Shown: positions 9,698 through 17,526, counted from the stretch's first letter. The stretch: 64,000 nucleotides of DNA from Streptobacillus notomytis (GCA_001612575.1 LJRV01000165.1:1-64000), one strand, 5' to 3'. Program-made: numbers and translations. Notes: a model not told the origin generated them from the sequence alone.

Positions 9698-10870
9698 CTA
9701 TTCATATTTTGGTTCTTTCCACATAGAAATTACTAAGATAGCTATTAATGATATAGCTATAAATATTTTCCATGAATTTAATATTCCAAATTTTGTTGAA
9801 AGTAATCCATTTAATGGTAATAAGATTGTCATAATTAATGAATCAAATGTGTTTAACACAGAAACAACTGTTGTTCTAATTTTATCATTTTTTATTAAAT
9901 TTGAATGCTCATATGAACTTAATATAATACCTAATATTGAAAGCATAGCTATATGTATGAAAAACATCGGAACAAAATATGTAGACATAGATTGAATTAA
10001 AACAATAGCAGCATCTACTACTAATAATACAACTAGATAAGTTTTACTAGAAAACTTTTTAATATTTATTTTTGAAGCAAGATATGAACCTATTATTCCG
10101 GAAATTCCAAGAAATACCCAAATTATACCTATATGTTCTAAATATACAGCTTGCCATTGTTGATTAGGACCTAAATCTATTAAATTAATAATTAAAAAGA
10201 ACATTAAAAAATAGTATAATTCTTTTCTGAAAATAGTTTCTTTTATTTGTGTTAGAACTTCTACATATTGTTCTTTTATTTTCAATCTACTTTCATCACC
10301 ATGTTCTTCTTTTTTGAAAAATATCATTATTAATACTGAAATTATTCCAAAAATAAAGACAGAAATTAAAAATGGTAATTTGATATCGTACTTAAATAAA
10401 ATATCTGAACCTATGTAACCGGAAATAAGTCCAAAAATGCTCGCTATTACAGATGATTTAGAAAATATTACATTTAACTTTATATTTTCTCCTGATTTAT
10501 TTATTTCATTAACTATCCATGAAGTTAAATTACCGGATAGAATAGCTGAAGCAAATCCAGTTAATAGTGCTGAGATTAATAAGATTGTCATATTAGTGCC
10601 GTTAAATGCAAGCATTAATATACCTATCATTCTTGTAAAGTTTGCCCCTAATAAGGTTAATTTATGTTTATACACATCAACAATTATACCTGTTGGTATT
10701 TCAGATATCATATTTGTAATCCAAAAAAATGACATATATATACCTATTTGTTCGTAACTAAAACCTGATTTAACTAAAAATATATATGATATTGATGAAA
10801 AAACAGTAATAGAAACATTATACAGGAAACCTAGTGTATAAAAAATTTTGATTTTATCTTTAATATTAAT
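9698..10870 (-). CDS. MFS transporter, probable exporter of the YcaO product
   Basis: This is a 12-helix-type major facilitator protein of about 390 residues. It has an N-terminal motif SEIPTGIIVDVYKHK resembling the MFS loop 2-3 signature. The frame has no ATG before an internal one at 10735, which would remove the first helix. The open frame begins after a TAG at 10885. A strong AGGAGG (10884-10879) is followed after 8 bp by ATT at 10870, which aligns with the N-terminus of the duplicated copy at 13.1-13.5 kb. An ATT start is therefore the best fit. It lies between the YcaO and protease genes, so export of a modified peptide is the likely role. Confidence 0.75.
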   Translation of the reverse strand: MNIKDKIKIFYTLGFLYNVSITVFSSISYIFLVKSGFSYEQIGIYMSFFWITNMISEIPTGIIVDVYKHKLTLLGANFTRMIGILMLAFNGTNMTILLISALLTGFASAILSGNLTSWIVNEINKSGENIKLNVIFSKSSVIASIFGLISGYIGSDILFKYDIKLPFLISVFIFGIISVLIMIFFKKEEHGDESRLKIKEQYVEVLTQIKETIFRKELYYFLMFFLIINLIDLGPNQQWQAVYLEHIGIIWVFLGISGIIGSYLASKINIKKFSSKTYLVVLLVVDAAIVLIQSMSTYFVPMFFIHIAMLSILGIILSSYEHSNLIKNDKIRTTVVSVLNTFDSLIMTILLPLNGLLSTKFGILNSWKIFIAISLIAILVISMWKEPKYE

Positions 10871-10899
10871 TTTTAATCCCTCCTAAAATTATTTGTTTT

Positions 10900-12531
10900 T
10901 TAACTAAATATGATTCTTTCATCATATTTTTCGATTTTTTTTGTTTTACGATCTTTAAATTCGTCTATATCTTGCATTCCTGGAATAATTACTCGTACAA
11001 CTTTTAAATTATAAAATTCTCTACTTAGATTTGTAACAAATATTTTTTGATTTTTTGATTTAACTTTTTCTATTATATAATTTATATCTAATTTCATATC
11101 AAATGAATTTTTATTTTCACATTTATCTATGTCAATATAATTTGTAGTAGAATTATTTAGAAATGGTGATACCCAAGAACTAAATCCTTCACCCCATTTT
11201 TTATAGGCTATATTTTCCATTTCGTTATAATAATCTTCATTATTTTTCAAATCTATTTGTGAGATTCTTAATTGAATTGCTTCAATTATTGCCCTTTTTA
11301 CAGCAGTTTTTATATCTAATGATGCTCCTGAACCATGAGAGTATATAGGGAACTTATCTGATTCAGTTGTGCAATGCACGACATAAACTCCATACTCATT
11401 TTCTAGACATTTTAAATGTAATTTAATTCCTTTATTTTCTAAATCTTCTTTTATTTTTTTAAGTTCTAAATCATTTTCAATATTTATTCCTTTGATTGTT
11501 TCATTTTTTAAATATGATATTACATAAGCATCTCTTTCAATTATTTCTAACAGTGCTTGTAAAGTTGCTTCTTCAATATTTTTTCCTGAAGCTATTCCTG
11601 TTGTTGTTTGTGAAATCATATGCAGCTCTGTATTTAGATTACTATAGGGAAAGAATATTAGATTTGCAGGAATATAGTATATTTCATTTTGAGTTAATTC
11701 TTTTGATTTGCACCATTCATATTTTTTAGAATGATTATAATTTAACTTGTTATTATTTTTGTTTAATATTTCAAACGGATTTAATACTTTATTAGTTTTG
11801 GATAATTCGTAATATGTGTTTAAATATATTTTTTCTCCACCTAAAACCCTTGAACAAAAACGTTCGTACCCCTCACCTATAGAACTATTGCAAGATTGCA
11901 AATTGGTAAAGCCTTTTCCACCATGAAATGAATAAATGAAATCCAATTTATTTGAGGCTGTTTCTGAAATATATATAGGATATCCTATCTTATCTAATTC
12001 TGTTTTATTTTCTATTTTAATTACAGGTCTAAATCTTCCAACTGAGATATCTAAACCACCAGAACTAGTTCTATAACCTGTTTCTAAAATCTTATATTTA
12101 TTATTATTTATTTCAAAAGCCTCCGTTTTTAAACCTTTAATATGAACATTACATTTTAAAAATTCACGATATTCAACTTTTTCATATTTTTTATTAAATT
12201 TATCATAATAAATATAACCTTTAAAATTCCAATCAACCTCTAATTTTATTTTATTGACTAATGGTTTGTAAAAAAATGGAGTATTTTCATTTATTAGATT
12301 TCTTAGGAAGTAAAGTAATGTTTCAAAGTAAGCTGTTTTAAAACACTCATAACAAAAATTATCTTTTGTATTAATCATTATGATTGTATCAAAAAACTCC
12401 AAAATTATTTTTTGATTTTTGAAAAACTTTATTTTCTTTATATCACTAAATTTATAAACAACAATATATTTTAATGTCCTATTTTTATTATATGTCGTTA
12501 TAAACTTCTTTTTTGTATTCTTAAATCTCAA
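10900..12531 (-). CDS. YcaO-domain cyclodehydratase-like enzyme
   Basis: YcaO enzymes use ATP to activate backbone amides of peptides, giving azolines, thioamides or amidines. The ATP-binding helices are recognisable: ASGKNIEEATLQALLEIIER followed by DA, and GSGASLDIKTAVKRAIIEAI. The C-terminus has the family's VVRVIIPGMQ. The N-terminal region of about 200 residues includes FCYECF and may bind the substrate leader. The nominal start is a TTG at 12531 without a good ribosome site. The frame stays open to 12615, and its extra codons read like natural protein. AAGGA (12594-12590) sits 10 bp before an in-frame ATT at 12579, a likelier start that adds 16 residues. It lies 73 bp after the peptide gene. 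No separate E1-like partner or dehydrogenase is present. Confidence 0.85.
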   Translation of the reverse strand: MRFKNTKKKFITTYNKNRTLKYIVVYKFSDIKKIKFFKNQKIILEFFDTIIMINTKDNFCYECFKTAYFETLLYFLRNLINENTPFFYKPLVNKIKLEVDWNFKGYIYYDKFNKKYEKVEYREFLKCNVHIKGLKTEAFEINNNKYKILETGYRTSSGGLDISVGRFRPVIKIENKTELDKIGYPIYISETASNKLDFIYSFHGGKGFTNLQSCNSSIGEGYERFCSRVLGGEKIYLNTYYELSKTNKVLNPFEILNKNNNKLNYNHSKKYEWCKSKELTQNEIYYIPANLIFFPYSNLNTELHMISQTTTGIASGKNIEEATLQALLEIIERDAYVISYLKNETIKGINIENDLELKKIKEDLENKGIKLHLKCLENEYGVYVVHCTTESDKFPIYSHGSGASLDIKTAVKRAIIEAIQLRISQIDLKNNEDYYNEMENIAYKKWGEGFSSWVSPFLNNSTTNYIDIDKCENKNSFDMKLDINYIIEKVKSKNQKIFVTNLSREFYNLKVVRVIIPGMQDIDEFKDRKTKKIEKYDERIIFS

Positions 12532-12604
12532 TTTCTTTATATCAGTGATATATAAATTTTCATTTTTTACATAATAAATATAATTTTGTTCCTTAAAATA
12601 AAAC

Positions 12605-12709
12605 CTAAGTTCTTTTTATTTTTGACTCGTTAGTAGGGTATCCGTTTTTTGCCTGTTTAGCAATAGGACGAGCTATAACAACTTTTTTAACATTTATTTT
12701 ACTTTTCAT
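12605..12709 (-). CDS. 34-residue candidate RiPP precursor peptide
   Basis: A short gene opens the YcaO operon. It has a strong AAAGGTGG ribosome site 7 bp before ATG and a TTGACA promoter behind it. The product starts MKSKINVKKVVIARPIAKQA and ends in a 14-residue polar tail containing Gly, Tyr, Pro, Thr, Asn and Ser but no Cys. Ser and Thr in the tail would be candidate YcaO targets. The K-I-N-V-K-K-V block recurs in the short peptide at 57.9 kb (K-V-N-I-K-K-V), which supports a conserved leader. The function as a modified peptide is inferred from position and size; no family name is recognised. Confidence 0.65.
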   Translation of the reverse strand: MKSKINVKKVVIARPIAKQAKNGYPTNESKIKRT

Positions 12710-12735
12710 TTTAAACCACCTTTCTAATATTTTTA

Positions 12736-12790
12736 ATGATAACTTATTTTAATTATATGTGTCAATAAACCGGATATATAACATATAAAT
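12736..12790 (-). promoter_or_regulatory. Promoter and shared upstream element of the YcaO operon
   Basis: On the minus strand, TTGACA (12765-12760) and TATCAT (12741-12736) are 18 bp apart. Directly upstream and overlapping the -35 is a 30-bp element (12761-12790; plus-strand core TCAATAAAC, then GATATATAA). It recurs at 58021-58050 (23 of 30 identical) before the second peptide gene, and at 13569-13598 in the duplicated copy. It may be an operator or UP-type element. Confidence 0.6.
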
Positions 12791-12833
12791 AACCACATAT
12801 ATTTTATATATAAATGGTTTAGATAAAGAAAAA

Positions 12834-12857
12834 AGACATAAAGCTAAGTTTATGTCT
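12834..12857 (-). terminator. Duplicated copy of the rpsI terminator
   Basis: The arms AGACATAAA (12834-12842) and TTTATGTCT (12849-12857) repeat the hairpin found directly after intact rpsI at 13627-13650, with small changes. It follows the decayed rpsI fragment in the same order as the original. Confidence 0.7.
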
Positions 12858-12878
12858 AATTCTATTTTATCTAGCAAT

Positions 12879-12978
12879 ATTAACGTTTTTAGAATTGTGA
12901 TCTTTCTATTTCCTTTAACTATACATAACGCTCTTGTTAAGAATTCTGCTTATAAAATTTTTAATTCAGTTTCATAAT
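12879..12978 (-). pseudogene. Decayed duplicate of the rpsI 3' end
   Basis: The plus-strand stretch beginning TATTAACGTTTTTAGAATTG matches the 3' end of intact rpsI at 13670-13690. The match continues with scattered substitutions and small deletions through CTCTTGTTAAGAATTCTGCT and TTTTAATTCAG. Frame and length are lost, so it cannot encode the S9 tail. It is a landmark of a tandem duplication of the rpsI-promoter junction. The adjoining 12979-13081 is AT-rich filler in which I see nothing. Confidence 0.75.
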
Positions 12979-13081
12979 GTAAACTAGTTACAAAATATTT
13001 TTCAACTTCTTCTATATAAAAAATATAATTTGTTTTCATAAATTTCTAAACTTATATATTCAAGTTTATTTAAAAAATTTA

Positions 13082-13528
13082 TTAATCATATTTTGGTTCT
13101 TTCCACATAGAAATTACTAAGATAGCTATTAATGACAGAGCTATAAATATTTTCCATGAATTTAATATTCCAAATTTTGTTGAAAGTAATCCATTTAACG
13201 GCAATAAGATTGTCATATTAGTGCCGTTAAATGCAAGCATTAATATACCTATCATTCTTGTAAAGTTTGCCCCTAATAAGGTTAATTTATGTTTATACAC
13301 ATCAACAATTATACCTGTTGGTATTTCAGATATCATATTTGTAATCCAAAAAAATGACATATATATACCTATTTGTTCATAACTAAAACCTGATTTAACT
13401 AAAAATATATATGATATTGATGAAAAAACAGTAATAGAAACATTATACAGGAAACCTAGTGTATAAAAAATTTTGATTTTATCTTTAATATCAATTTTTA
13501 ATTTATCCAAAACTAGTTTTATAACCAC
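13082..13528 (-). pseudogene. MFS transporter copy with a 253-codon internal deletion
   Basis: This 148-codon frame is about 98% identical in DNA to the two ends of the MFS gene at 9.7-10.9 kb. The middle 759 bp are missing, in frame. The junction is the sequence TAATAAGATTGTCATA, which occurs twice in the intact gene (9818-9833 and 10577-10592), so recombination between these short repeats explains the deletion. Only the first three or so helices and the last one or two remain, so it cannot be a working transporter. The GTG at 13528 has poor ribosome-site spacing. Confidence 0.85.
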
Positions 13529-13539
13529 CTTTCTAATGT

Positions 13540-13598
13540 TTTAATAATAACCTATTTTAATTATATATGTTAATAAATTTGGTATATAAGATATAAAT
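13540..13598 (-). promoter_or_regulatory. Duplicated copy of the YcaO-operon promoter region
   Basis: From the AGAAAGGTGG ribosome site back to the hairpin at 13627, this region aligns with 12711-12833. It has TTAACA and TATTAT at 18 bp spacing in place of TTGACA and TATCAT, and the same 30-bp upstream element at 13569-13598. It now precedes the deleted MFS copy. Confidence 0.6.
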
Positions 13599-13619
13599 GG
13601 ATATACGTTATATATAAAT

Positions 13620-13650
13620 AAAAAAAAGACATAAACCTAAGTTTATGTCT
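13620..13650 (-). terminator. Terminator of rplM-rpsI
   Basis: On the minus strand, AGACATAAAC and GTTTATGTCT (13650-13641 and 13636-13627) form a perfect stem followed by a run of seven T, just after the rpsI stop. Confidence 0.85.
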
Positions 13651-13672
13651 AGTATTTTTTTGTTTAATAATA

Positions 13673-14065
13673 TTAACGTTTTGAGAATTGTGGACTTCTT
13701 CTTGCTTTTTTCTTTCCGTATTTCTTTCTTTCAACCATACGTGAATCTCTTGTTAAGAATCCTGCTTCTCTTAATACAAGTTTTAATTCAGCATCATTTT
13801 CTACTAATGCTCTAGAAATTCCTAATCTTATAGCTCCTGCTTGACCAGAATTTCCACCACCATGTACTGTAACATTTACACCAAATTTATTTAATGTATT
13901 TGTTAATTCTAGTGGTTGTTCAACTATTTTTGCTAAGATTTCTCTTCCTGCAAAAAATTCTCTCATGTCTTTACCATTTATTATTACACCTGTTTGTCCT
14001 GGTAATAATCTTACTCTTGCTACTGAAGTTTTTCTTCTACCTGTTCCTAAAAATTGTTTACTCAC
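13673..14065 (-). CDS. rpsI: 30S ribosomal protein S9
   Basis: S9 (130 residues, normal length) binds the 3' domain of 16S rRNA; its C-terminal tail reaches the P-site tRNA. It opens with [16 protein letters not shown] and ends [12 protein letters not shown], the invariant SKR tail. The central [21 protein letters not shown] is slightly over the motif length quoted in families but fully typical. It lies 12 bp after rplM, the conserved L13-S9 pair. A decayed copy of its 3' end lies 0.7 kb downstream. Confidence 0.98.
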   Translation of the reverse strand: MSKQFLGTGRRKTSVARVRLLPGQTGVIINGKDMREFFAGREILAKIVEQPLELTNTLNKFGVNVTVHGGGNSGQAGAIRLGISRALVENDAELKLVLREAGFLTRDSRMVERKKYGKKKARRSPQFSKR

Positions 14066-14077
14066 TTAAATACCTCC

Positions 14078-14512
14078 CTATATTTCCATTTTTGTAGGTT
14101 TTTGAGCTTCATTTGAATGAGTTGGCCCTACATTTAATTTTAGTCTGTTAATCATTTGTCTTCCTAATTTGTTTTTAGGTAACATTCTTTCAACAGCTTT
14201 TCTTAATACTTCAGTTGGTTTTTTAGCAAGCATTTCTTCTAAACTTCTAGTTTTTAATCCTCCAGGGTATCCACTGTGTCTGTAGTATTTTTTATCAGTT
14301 AATTTTTTACCAGTAACAGCAATTTTTTCTGCATTAATAACTACTACATAATCTCCACCGTCTACGTGTGGTGTGTAACTTACTTTATCTTTTCCAATTA
14401 ATTTTTTAGCAATTTCTACTGCTAGTTTTCCAAGTACTAATCCTTCAGCATCAACTAAATGCCAATTTCTTACTACATCTTCTTTTCTTTGCATTTTTGT
14501 ATCTTTATTCAC
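14078..14512 (-). CDS. rplM: 50S ribosomal protein L13
   Basis: L13 is an early-assembly protein of the large subunit. The 144-residue product contains NWHLVDAEGLVLGKLA, TPHVDGGDYVVVINAEKI and the YYRHSGYPGGLK loop. A GTG start is chosen because GGAGG lies 5 bp upstream; the first ATG would be residue 7 and would leave a protein of 138. It is the first gene of the rplM-rpsI operon, with a promoter and a structured leader upstream. Confidence 0.97.
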   Translation of the reverse strand: MNKDTKMQRKEDVVRNWHLVDAEGLVLGKLAVEIAKKLIGKDKVSYTPHVDGGDYVVVINAEKIAVTGKKLTDKKYYRHSGYPGGLKTRSLEEMLAKKPTEVLRKAVERMLPKNKLGRQMINRLKLNVGPTHSNEAQKPTKMEI

Positions 14513-14605
14513 TTTAGCCTCCTATATTTTTTGTGAATAACGGTTCCTTTGTGGGAAAGGAAATTTTACTATATTAGTATATAATAAAATAATTGATTTT
14601 GTCAA
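14513..14605 (-). promoter_or_regulatory. rplM promoter and possible L13-type leader
   Basis: On the minus strand, a perfect TTGACA (14605-14600) and TATACT (14581-14576) are 18 bp apart. The roughly 57-nt leader contains a hairpin, TTCCTTT-cccac-AAAGGAA, just before the ribosome site. Autoregulatory leaders are known for L13 in other bacteria, but this match is only by position and shape. Confidence 0.5.
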
Positions 14606-14640
14606 GATGTTTTTCTTTACTAAAGTTATGTAAAATAAAA

Positions 14641-14664
14641 AGAATCAGAGCTTTCTCTGATTCT
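14641..14664 (-). terminator. gapA terminator
   Basis: On the minus strand, AGAATCAGAG and CTCTGATTCT pair perfectly around a 4-nt loop and are followed by TTTTATTTT. Confidence 0.9.
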
Positions 14665-14676
14665 TAAAAATATATA

Positions 14677-15684
14677 TTATTTAGATAAATTTACGATGTA
14701 ATCTAAAGTTCTAATTAATTGTGCAGTATATGACATTTCGTTATCGTACCAAGACACTGTTTTAACGATTTGTTTATCTCCAACTGTAACAACTTTAGTT
14801 TGAGTTGCATCAAATAATGATCCAAATTTAATTCCAATTATATCAGATGATACTAATTCTTCTTCAGTGTATCCAAATGATTCGTTAGCTGCTTCTTTCA
14901 TAGCTGCGTTAATTTCAGCTGCAGTAACTGTTTTTTCTAATACAGAAACAAGTTCTGTTAATGATCCTGTAGGTACTGGAACTCTTTGTGCTCCACCATC
15001 TAATTTACCAGATAATTCAGGTATAACAAGTCCTATTGCTTTTGCTGCTCCTGTTGAGTTAGGAACTATGTTTTCTGCTGCTGCTCTAGCCCTTCTTAAA
15101 TCACCTTTTCTATGAGGTGCATCTAATGTGTTTTGATCTCCTGTGTAAGCATGTATAGTTGTCATTGTTCCTGCAACTATTCCAAATTTGTCATTTAAAA
15201 CTTTAGCCATAGGTGCTAAACAGTTAGTTGTACAAGAAGCTGCTGATACTACAGTTTCTGAACCATCTAAAATGTTGTGGTTAACATTAAATACTACTGT
15301 TTTTAAATCTCCTTGTCCAGGTGCTGAAATAACAACTTTTTTAGCTCCAGCTTCTATATGAGCTTCTGCTTTTTCTTTTTTAGTGAAGAATCCAGTACAT
15401 TCTAATACTACATCTACACCTAATTCTCCCCATGGTAAGTTTTTAGGATCTGCATCTGCGAAAGATTTAATTTCTTTTCCATTTACTATGAATGCTCCTT
15501 CTTTAACTTCTACTGTTCCATCAAATCTTCCTTGAGCTGAATCGTATTTAAATAAGTGTGCTAAAGTTTTAGCGTCTGATAAATCGTTTACAGCTACTAC
15601 ATCGAAGTTAGGATCGTTAATCATTAATCTTAATGCTAATCTTCCTATTCTTCCAAATCCATTAATTGCAACTTTTACTGCCAT
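14677..15684 (-). CDS. gapA: Glyceraldehyde-3-phosphate dehydrogenase
   Basis: GAPDH oxidises glyceraldehyde-3-phosphate to 1,3-bisphosphoglycerate with NAD in glycolysis. The 335-residue product has the Rossmann start [12 protein letters not shown], the active site [17 protein letters not shown] with the catalytic Cys, [18 protein letters not shown], and the C-terminal [13 protein letters not shown]. It is monocistronic, with its own promoter and terminator. Its codon use is less extreme than its neighbours, as expected of a highly expressed gene. Confidence 0.98.
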   Translation of the reverse strand: MAVKVAINGFGRIGRLALRLMINDPNFDVVAVNDLSDAKTLAHLFKYDSAQGRFDGTVEVKEGAFIVNGKEIKSFADADPKNLPWGELGVDVVLECTGFFTKKEKAEAHIEAGAKKVVISAPGQGDLKTVVFNVNHNILDGSETVVSAASCTTNCLAPMAKVLNDKFGIVAGTMTTIHAYTGDQNTLDAPHRKGDLRRARAAAENIVPNSTGAAKAIGLVIPELSGKLDGGAQRVPVPTGSLTELVSVLEKTVTAAEINAAMKEAANESFGYTEEELVSSDIIGIKFGSLFDATQTKVVTVGDKQIVKTVSWYDNEMSYTAQLIRTLDYIVNLSK

Positions 15685-15720
15685 GTAAAGTACCTCCTAA
15701 GTAATTTTAATTTACGCTTA

Positions 15721-15749
15721 ATTATATCATATTCTTTTTTTCAATGCAA
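15721..15749 (-). promoter_or_regulatory. gapA promoter
   Basis: On the minus strand, TTGCAT (15749-15744) and a perfect TATAAT (15726-15721) have 17-bp spacing, with TAGGAGG ahead of the gapA ATG. Confidence 0.75.
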
Positions 15750-15780
15750 GATAAAAAGGTTAAATGATGGTAGATGATTA

Positions 15781-15809
15781 TTGACATAGCTAATAAAGTG
15801 AAGTATAAT
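15781..15809 (+). promoter_or_regulatory. Full-consensus sigma70 promoter
   Basis: TTGACA (15781-15786), 17 bp, TATAAT (15804-15809): both hexamers and the spacing match the consensus exactly. It points at the dead outer-membrane protein gene that starts about 140 bp downstream. A second TATAAT-like box lies at 15831-15836. In 15837-15950 I see only AT-rich sequence. Confidence 0.75.
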
Positions 15810-15950
15810 TTATAGTGCTGTATAATGAAGTATACAGTTAGATTTTTAATAATAAAAATGAAAAAAAGAGTAAAACAATTTGTTTCAATTAAAATTTATT
15901 AAATTTTTAAATTTTATGAAAATTAAAGTTGTTGTAATTTCAAAAATTAG

Positions 15951-16532
15951 AAGAAAAAAACGAATAAGTTTTTAATATATTTTTCATTGGTTACAAGTTT
16001 GGTAAGTTTTGTAGATCAAATAAAATTAGGATATAAACTTTAAAGTTCGGTTGCATATGATAAAGAAGATCTTCATGGTAAATTCATATATAATGAGGAG
16101 AACGCTTCATTAGGATTAATGGTTGAGATGAAATACAAGATATCTCCAAAAATAGATTTCATGTTTGGACCAAAAGCTTTTATTTTTGGTAGAATTGGAC
16201 AAAGTGAATCTGGAAGTGCTTCAAATAGACCTAGTCCTAGTAATATGCAAATGAGTTTACTTATTTAGTTGAGGAAAACATTAGAATTTATAGTGGTGTT
16301 GAATTAGGAGTAGGGGTGTATGTTGGAAAAAATTTATCTGCTACAATTAATTATGATATTGAAGAAATGGGAGAAAGTAATTCTAGCCCAAAAGTCAATC
16401 CATTAATAGTATCAATTAAACCGTTATATAAAATGTCTGTGGGGGTTAGATTATTTGATAAATATAACAGCCTTATTTAATGGTTATGGAAGTAAGGGTT
16501 TTGTAGGAGTAGAATTTGGATATACATTTTAA
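15951..16532 (+). pseudogene. Remnant of an outer-membrane beta-barrel protein gene
   Basis: Translation in shifting frames gives a coherent small barrel protein. It has a signal peptide (KKTNKFLIYFSLVTSLVSF), then DQIKLGYKL and an in-frame TAA. Strands such as GLMVEMKYKISPKIDFMFG follow up to a TAG at 16266-16268, then in another frame RIYSGVELGVGVYVGKNLS and MSVGVRLFDKY. It ends GFVGVEFGYTF with the typical terminal Phe. The start codon is lost (AAG where ATG would be), and at least two stops and two shifts interrupt it. No single frame encodes a useful protein. Confidence 0.8.
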
Positions 16533-16539
16533 TTGTGTG

Positions 16540-16565
16540 GGGATAACAGTTTGTTATCTCTTTTT
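16540..16565 (+). terminator. Terminator after the dead outer-membrane protein gene
   Basis: GGGATAAC (16540-16547) and GTTATCTC (16553-16560) pair with one G-U, followed by TTTTT. Confidence 0.7.
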
Positions 16566-16581
16566 ATATTTATTAGCTTAT

Positions 16582-16610
16582 TTGCTTACAAACAGTTATT
16601 ATGGTATAAT
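16582..16610 (+). promoter_or_regulatory. Promoter of the whiA-serS operon
   Basis: TTGCTT (16582-16587), 17 bp, TATAAT (16605-16610), placed 25 bp before the whiA ATG, which has an AGGGG ribosome site. Confidence 0.7.
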
Positions 16611-16635
16611 TAAAAAAAATTAGATAGGGGAAATT

Positions 16636-17526
16636 ATGTCATATTCTTCAAAATTAAAAGATGAAATTTTAGATAAAAAAAATGTAGATAAAAATGATAT
16701 TATGTCAGAACTTTTTGGTTTACTTCTATCTAAAAATTGTATAAAAAATAGTGGGATAGAATTTAGTACAGAAAATTTAAAATTAGCACAAAGGGTGTAT
16801 AATAATATACTTAAAGTGACTAACATTGCTCCACAACTTAGATATATTACAGCTAGAAGATTTTCTAAACCAAGAGTTTATACTATAAGTATAACTAATA
16901 TTATAGACATAGAAGAAAATTATGGAGCATTTTTAAAAGAACTGTTTTCCTTTAAAAAGTATTCTGATAATAAGAATATATCTGGTATTTTGAGAGGATA
17001 TTTTTTAAATTCAGGATATATTAAAGATCCTAATAAGGGATATACACTTGATTTTTTTATAGACACAGAAGATGCTTCAACTTTTTTATACATGTTATTA
17101 AAACATATTAATAAAAAGGTTTTTCAGACAGAAAAAAAGAATAAAAACATTGTATATATTAGAAACTCAGAAGATATTTTAGATATAATACACATGATAG
17201 GTGGGCTTCAAGTTTTTTTTGAGTATGAAAACGTTACTGTTCAAAAAGAATTGAATAATAAGATAAATAGAAACATGAATTATGAACTTGCAAATGAGAC
17301 TAAAAAGATGTCAGCTTCTATTAAACAGGTAGATATGATAGAATATATTGATGAAAAAATAGGGCTTGAAAATTTAACTAAAGCTTTATCAGAACTTGCT
17401 AAATTAAGATTAAAATATGATGAAGATTCATTTCAAGAATTAGCTGATAAATTAAAGATATCTAAATCGGGTATAAGAAATAGATTTAGGAGATTAGAAG
17501 AAATATATTTAGAATTAAAGGAATAA
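16636..17526 (+). CDS. whiA: WhiA-family DNA-binding protein
   Basis: WhiA proteins join a degenerate LAGLIDADG homing-endonuclease-like domain to a C-terminal helix-turn-helix. In Gram-positive bacteria they affect cell division and sporulation. The 296-residue product starts SYSSKLKDEIL and has the LAGLIDADG-like RGYFLNSGYIKDPNKGYTLDF. The HTH region ends in QELADKLKISKSGIRNRFRR, the WhiA signature (L-S-K-S-G-V-N-H-R-L-R in relatives). It is first of a tight run with an unknown gene and serS. Confidence 0.93.
   Translation: MSYSSKLKDEILDKKNVDKNDIMSELFGLLLSKNCIKNSGIEFSTENLKLAQRVYNNILKVTNIAPQLRYITARRFSKPRVYTISITNIIDIEENYGAFLKELFSFKKYSDNKNISGILRGYFLNSGYIKDPNKGYTLDFFIDTEDASTFLYMLLKHINKKVFQTEKKNKNIVYIRNSEDILDIIHMIGGLQVFFEYENVTVQKELNNKINRNMNYELANETKKMSASIKQVDMIEYIDEKIGLENLTKALSELAKLRLKYDEDSFQELADKLKISKSGIRNRFRRLEEIYLELKE

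Noticed and set aside
13082..13528. Functional small transporter of 148 residues
   Set aside because: It is an exact internal deletion of the MFS gene joined at a short direct repeat.
12879..13690. rpsI end repeats as attL/attR of a mobile element
   Set aside because: The repeat continues past the gene into terminator and promoter, and no integrase or other mobility gene lies between or near, so tandem duplication fits better.
15810..15950. Structured small RNA behind the consensus promoter
   Set aside because: The stretch is nearly pure A/T without stable hairpins; it reads as the leader of a dead gene.
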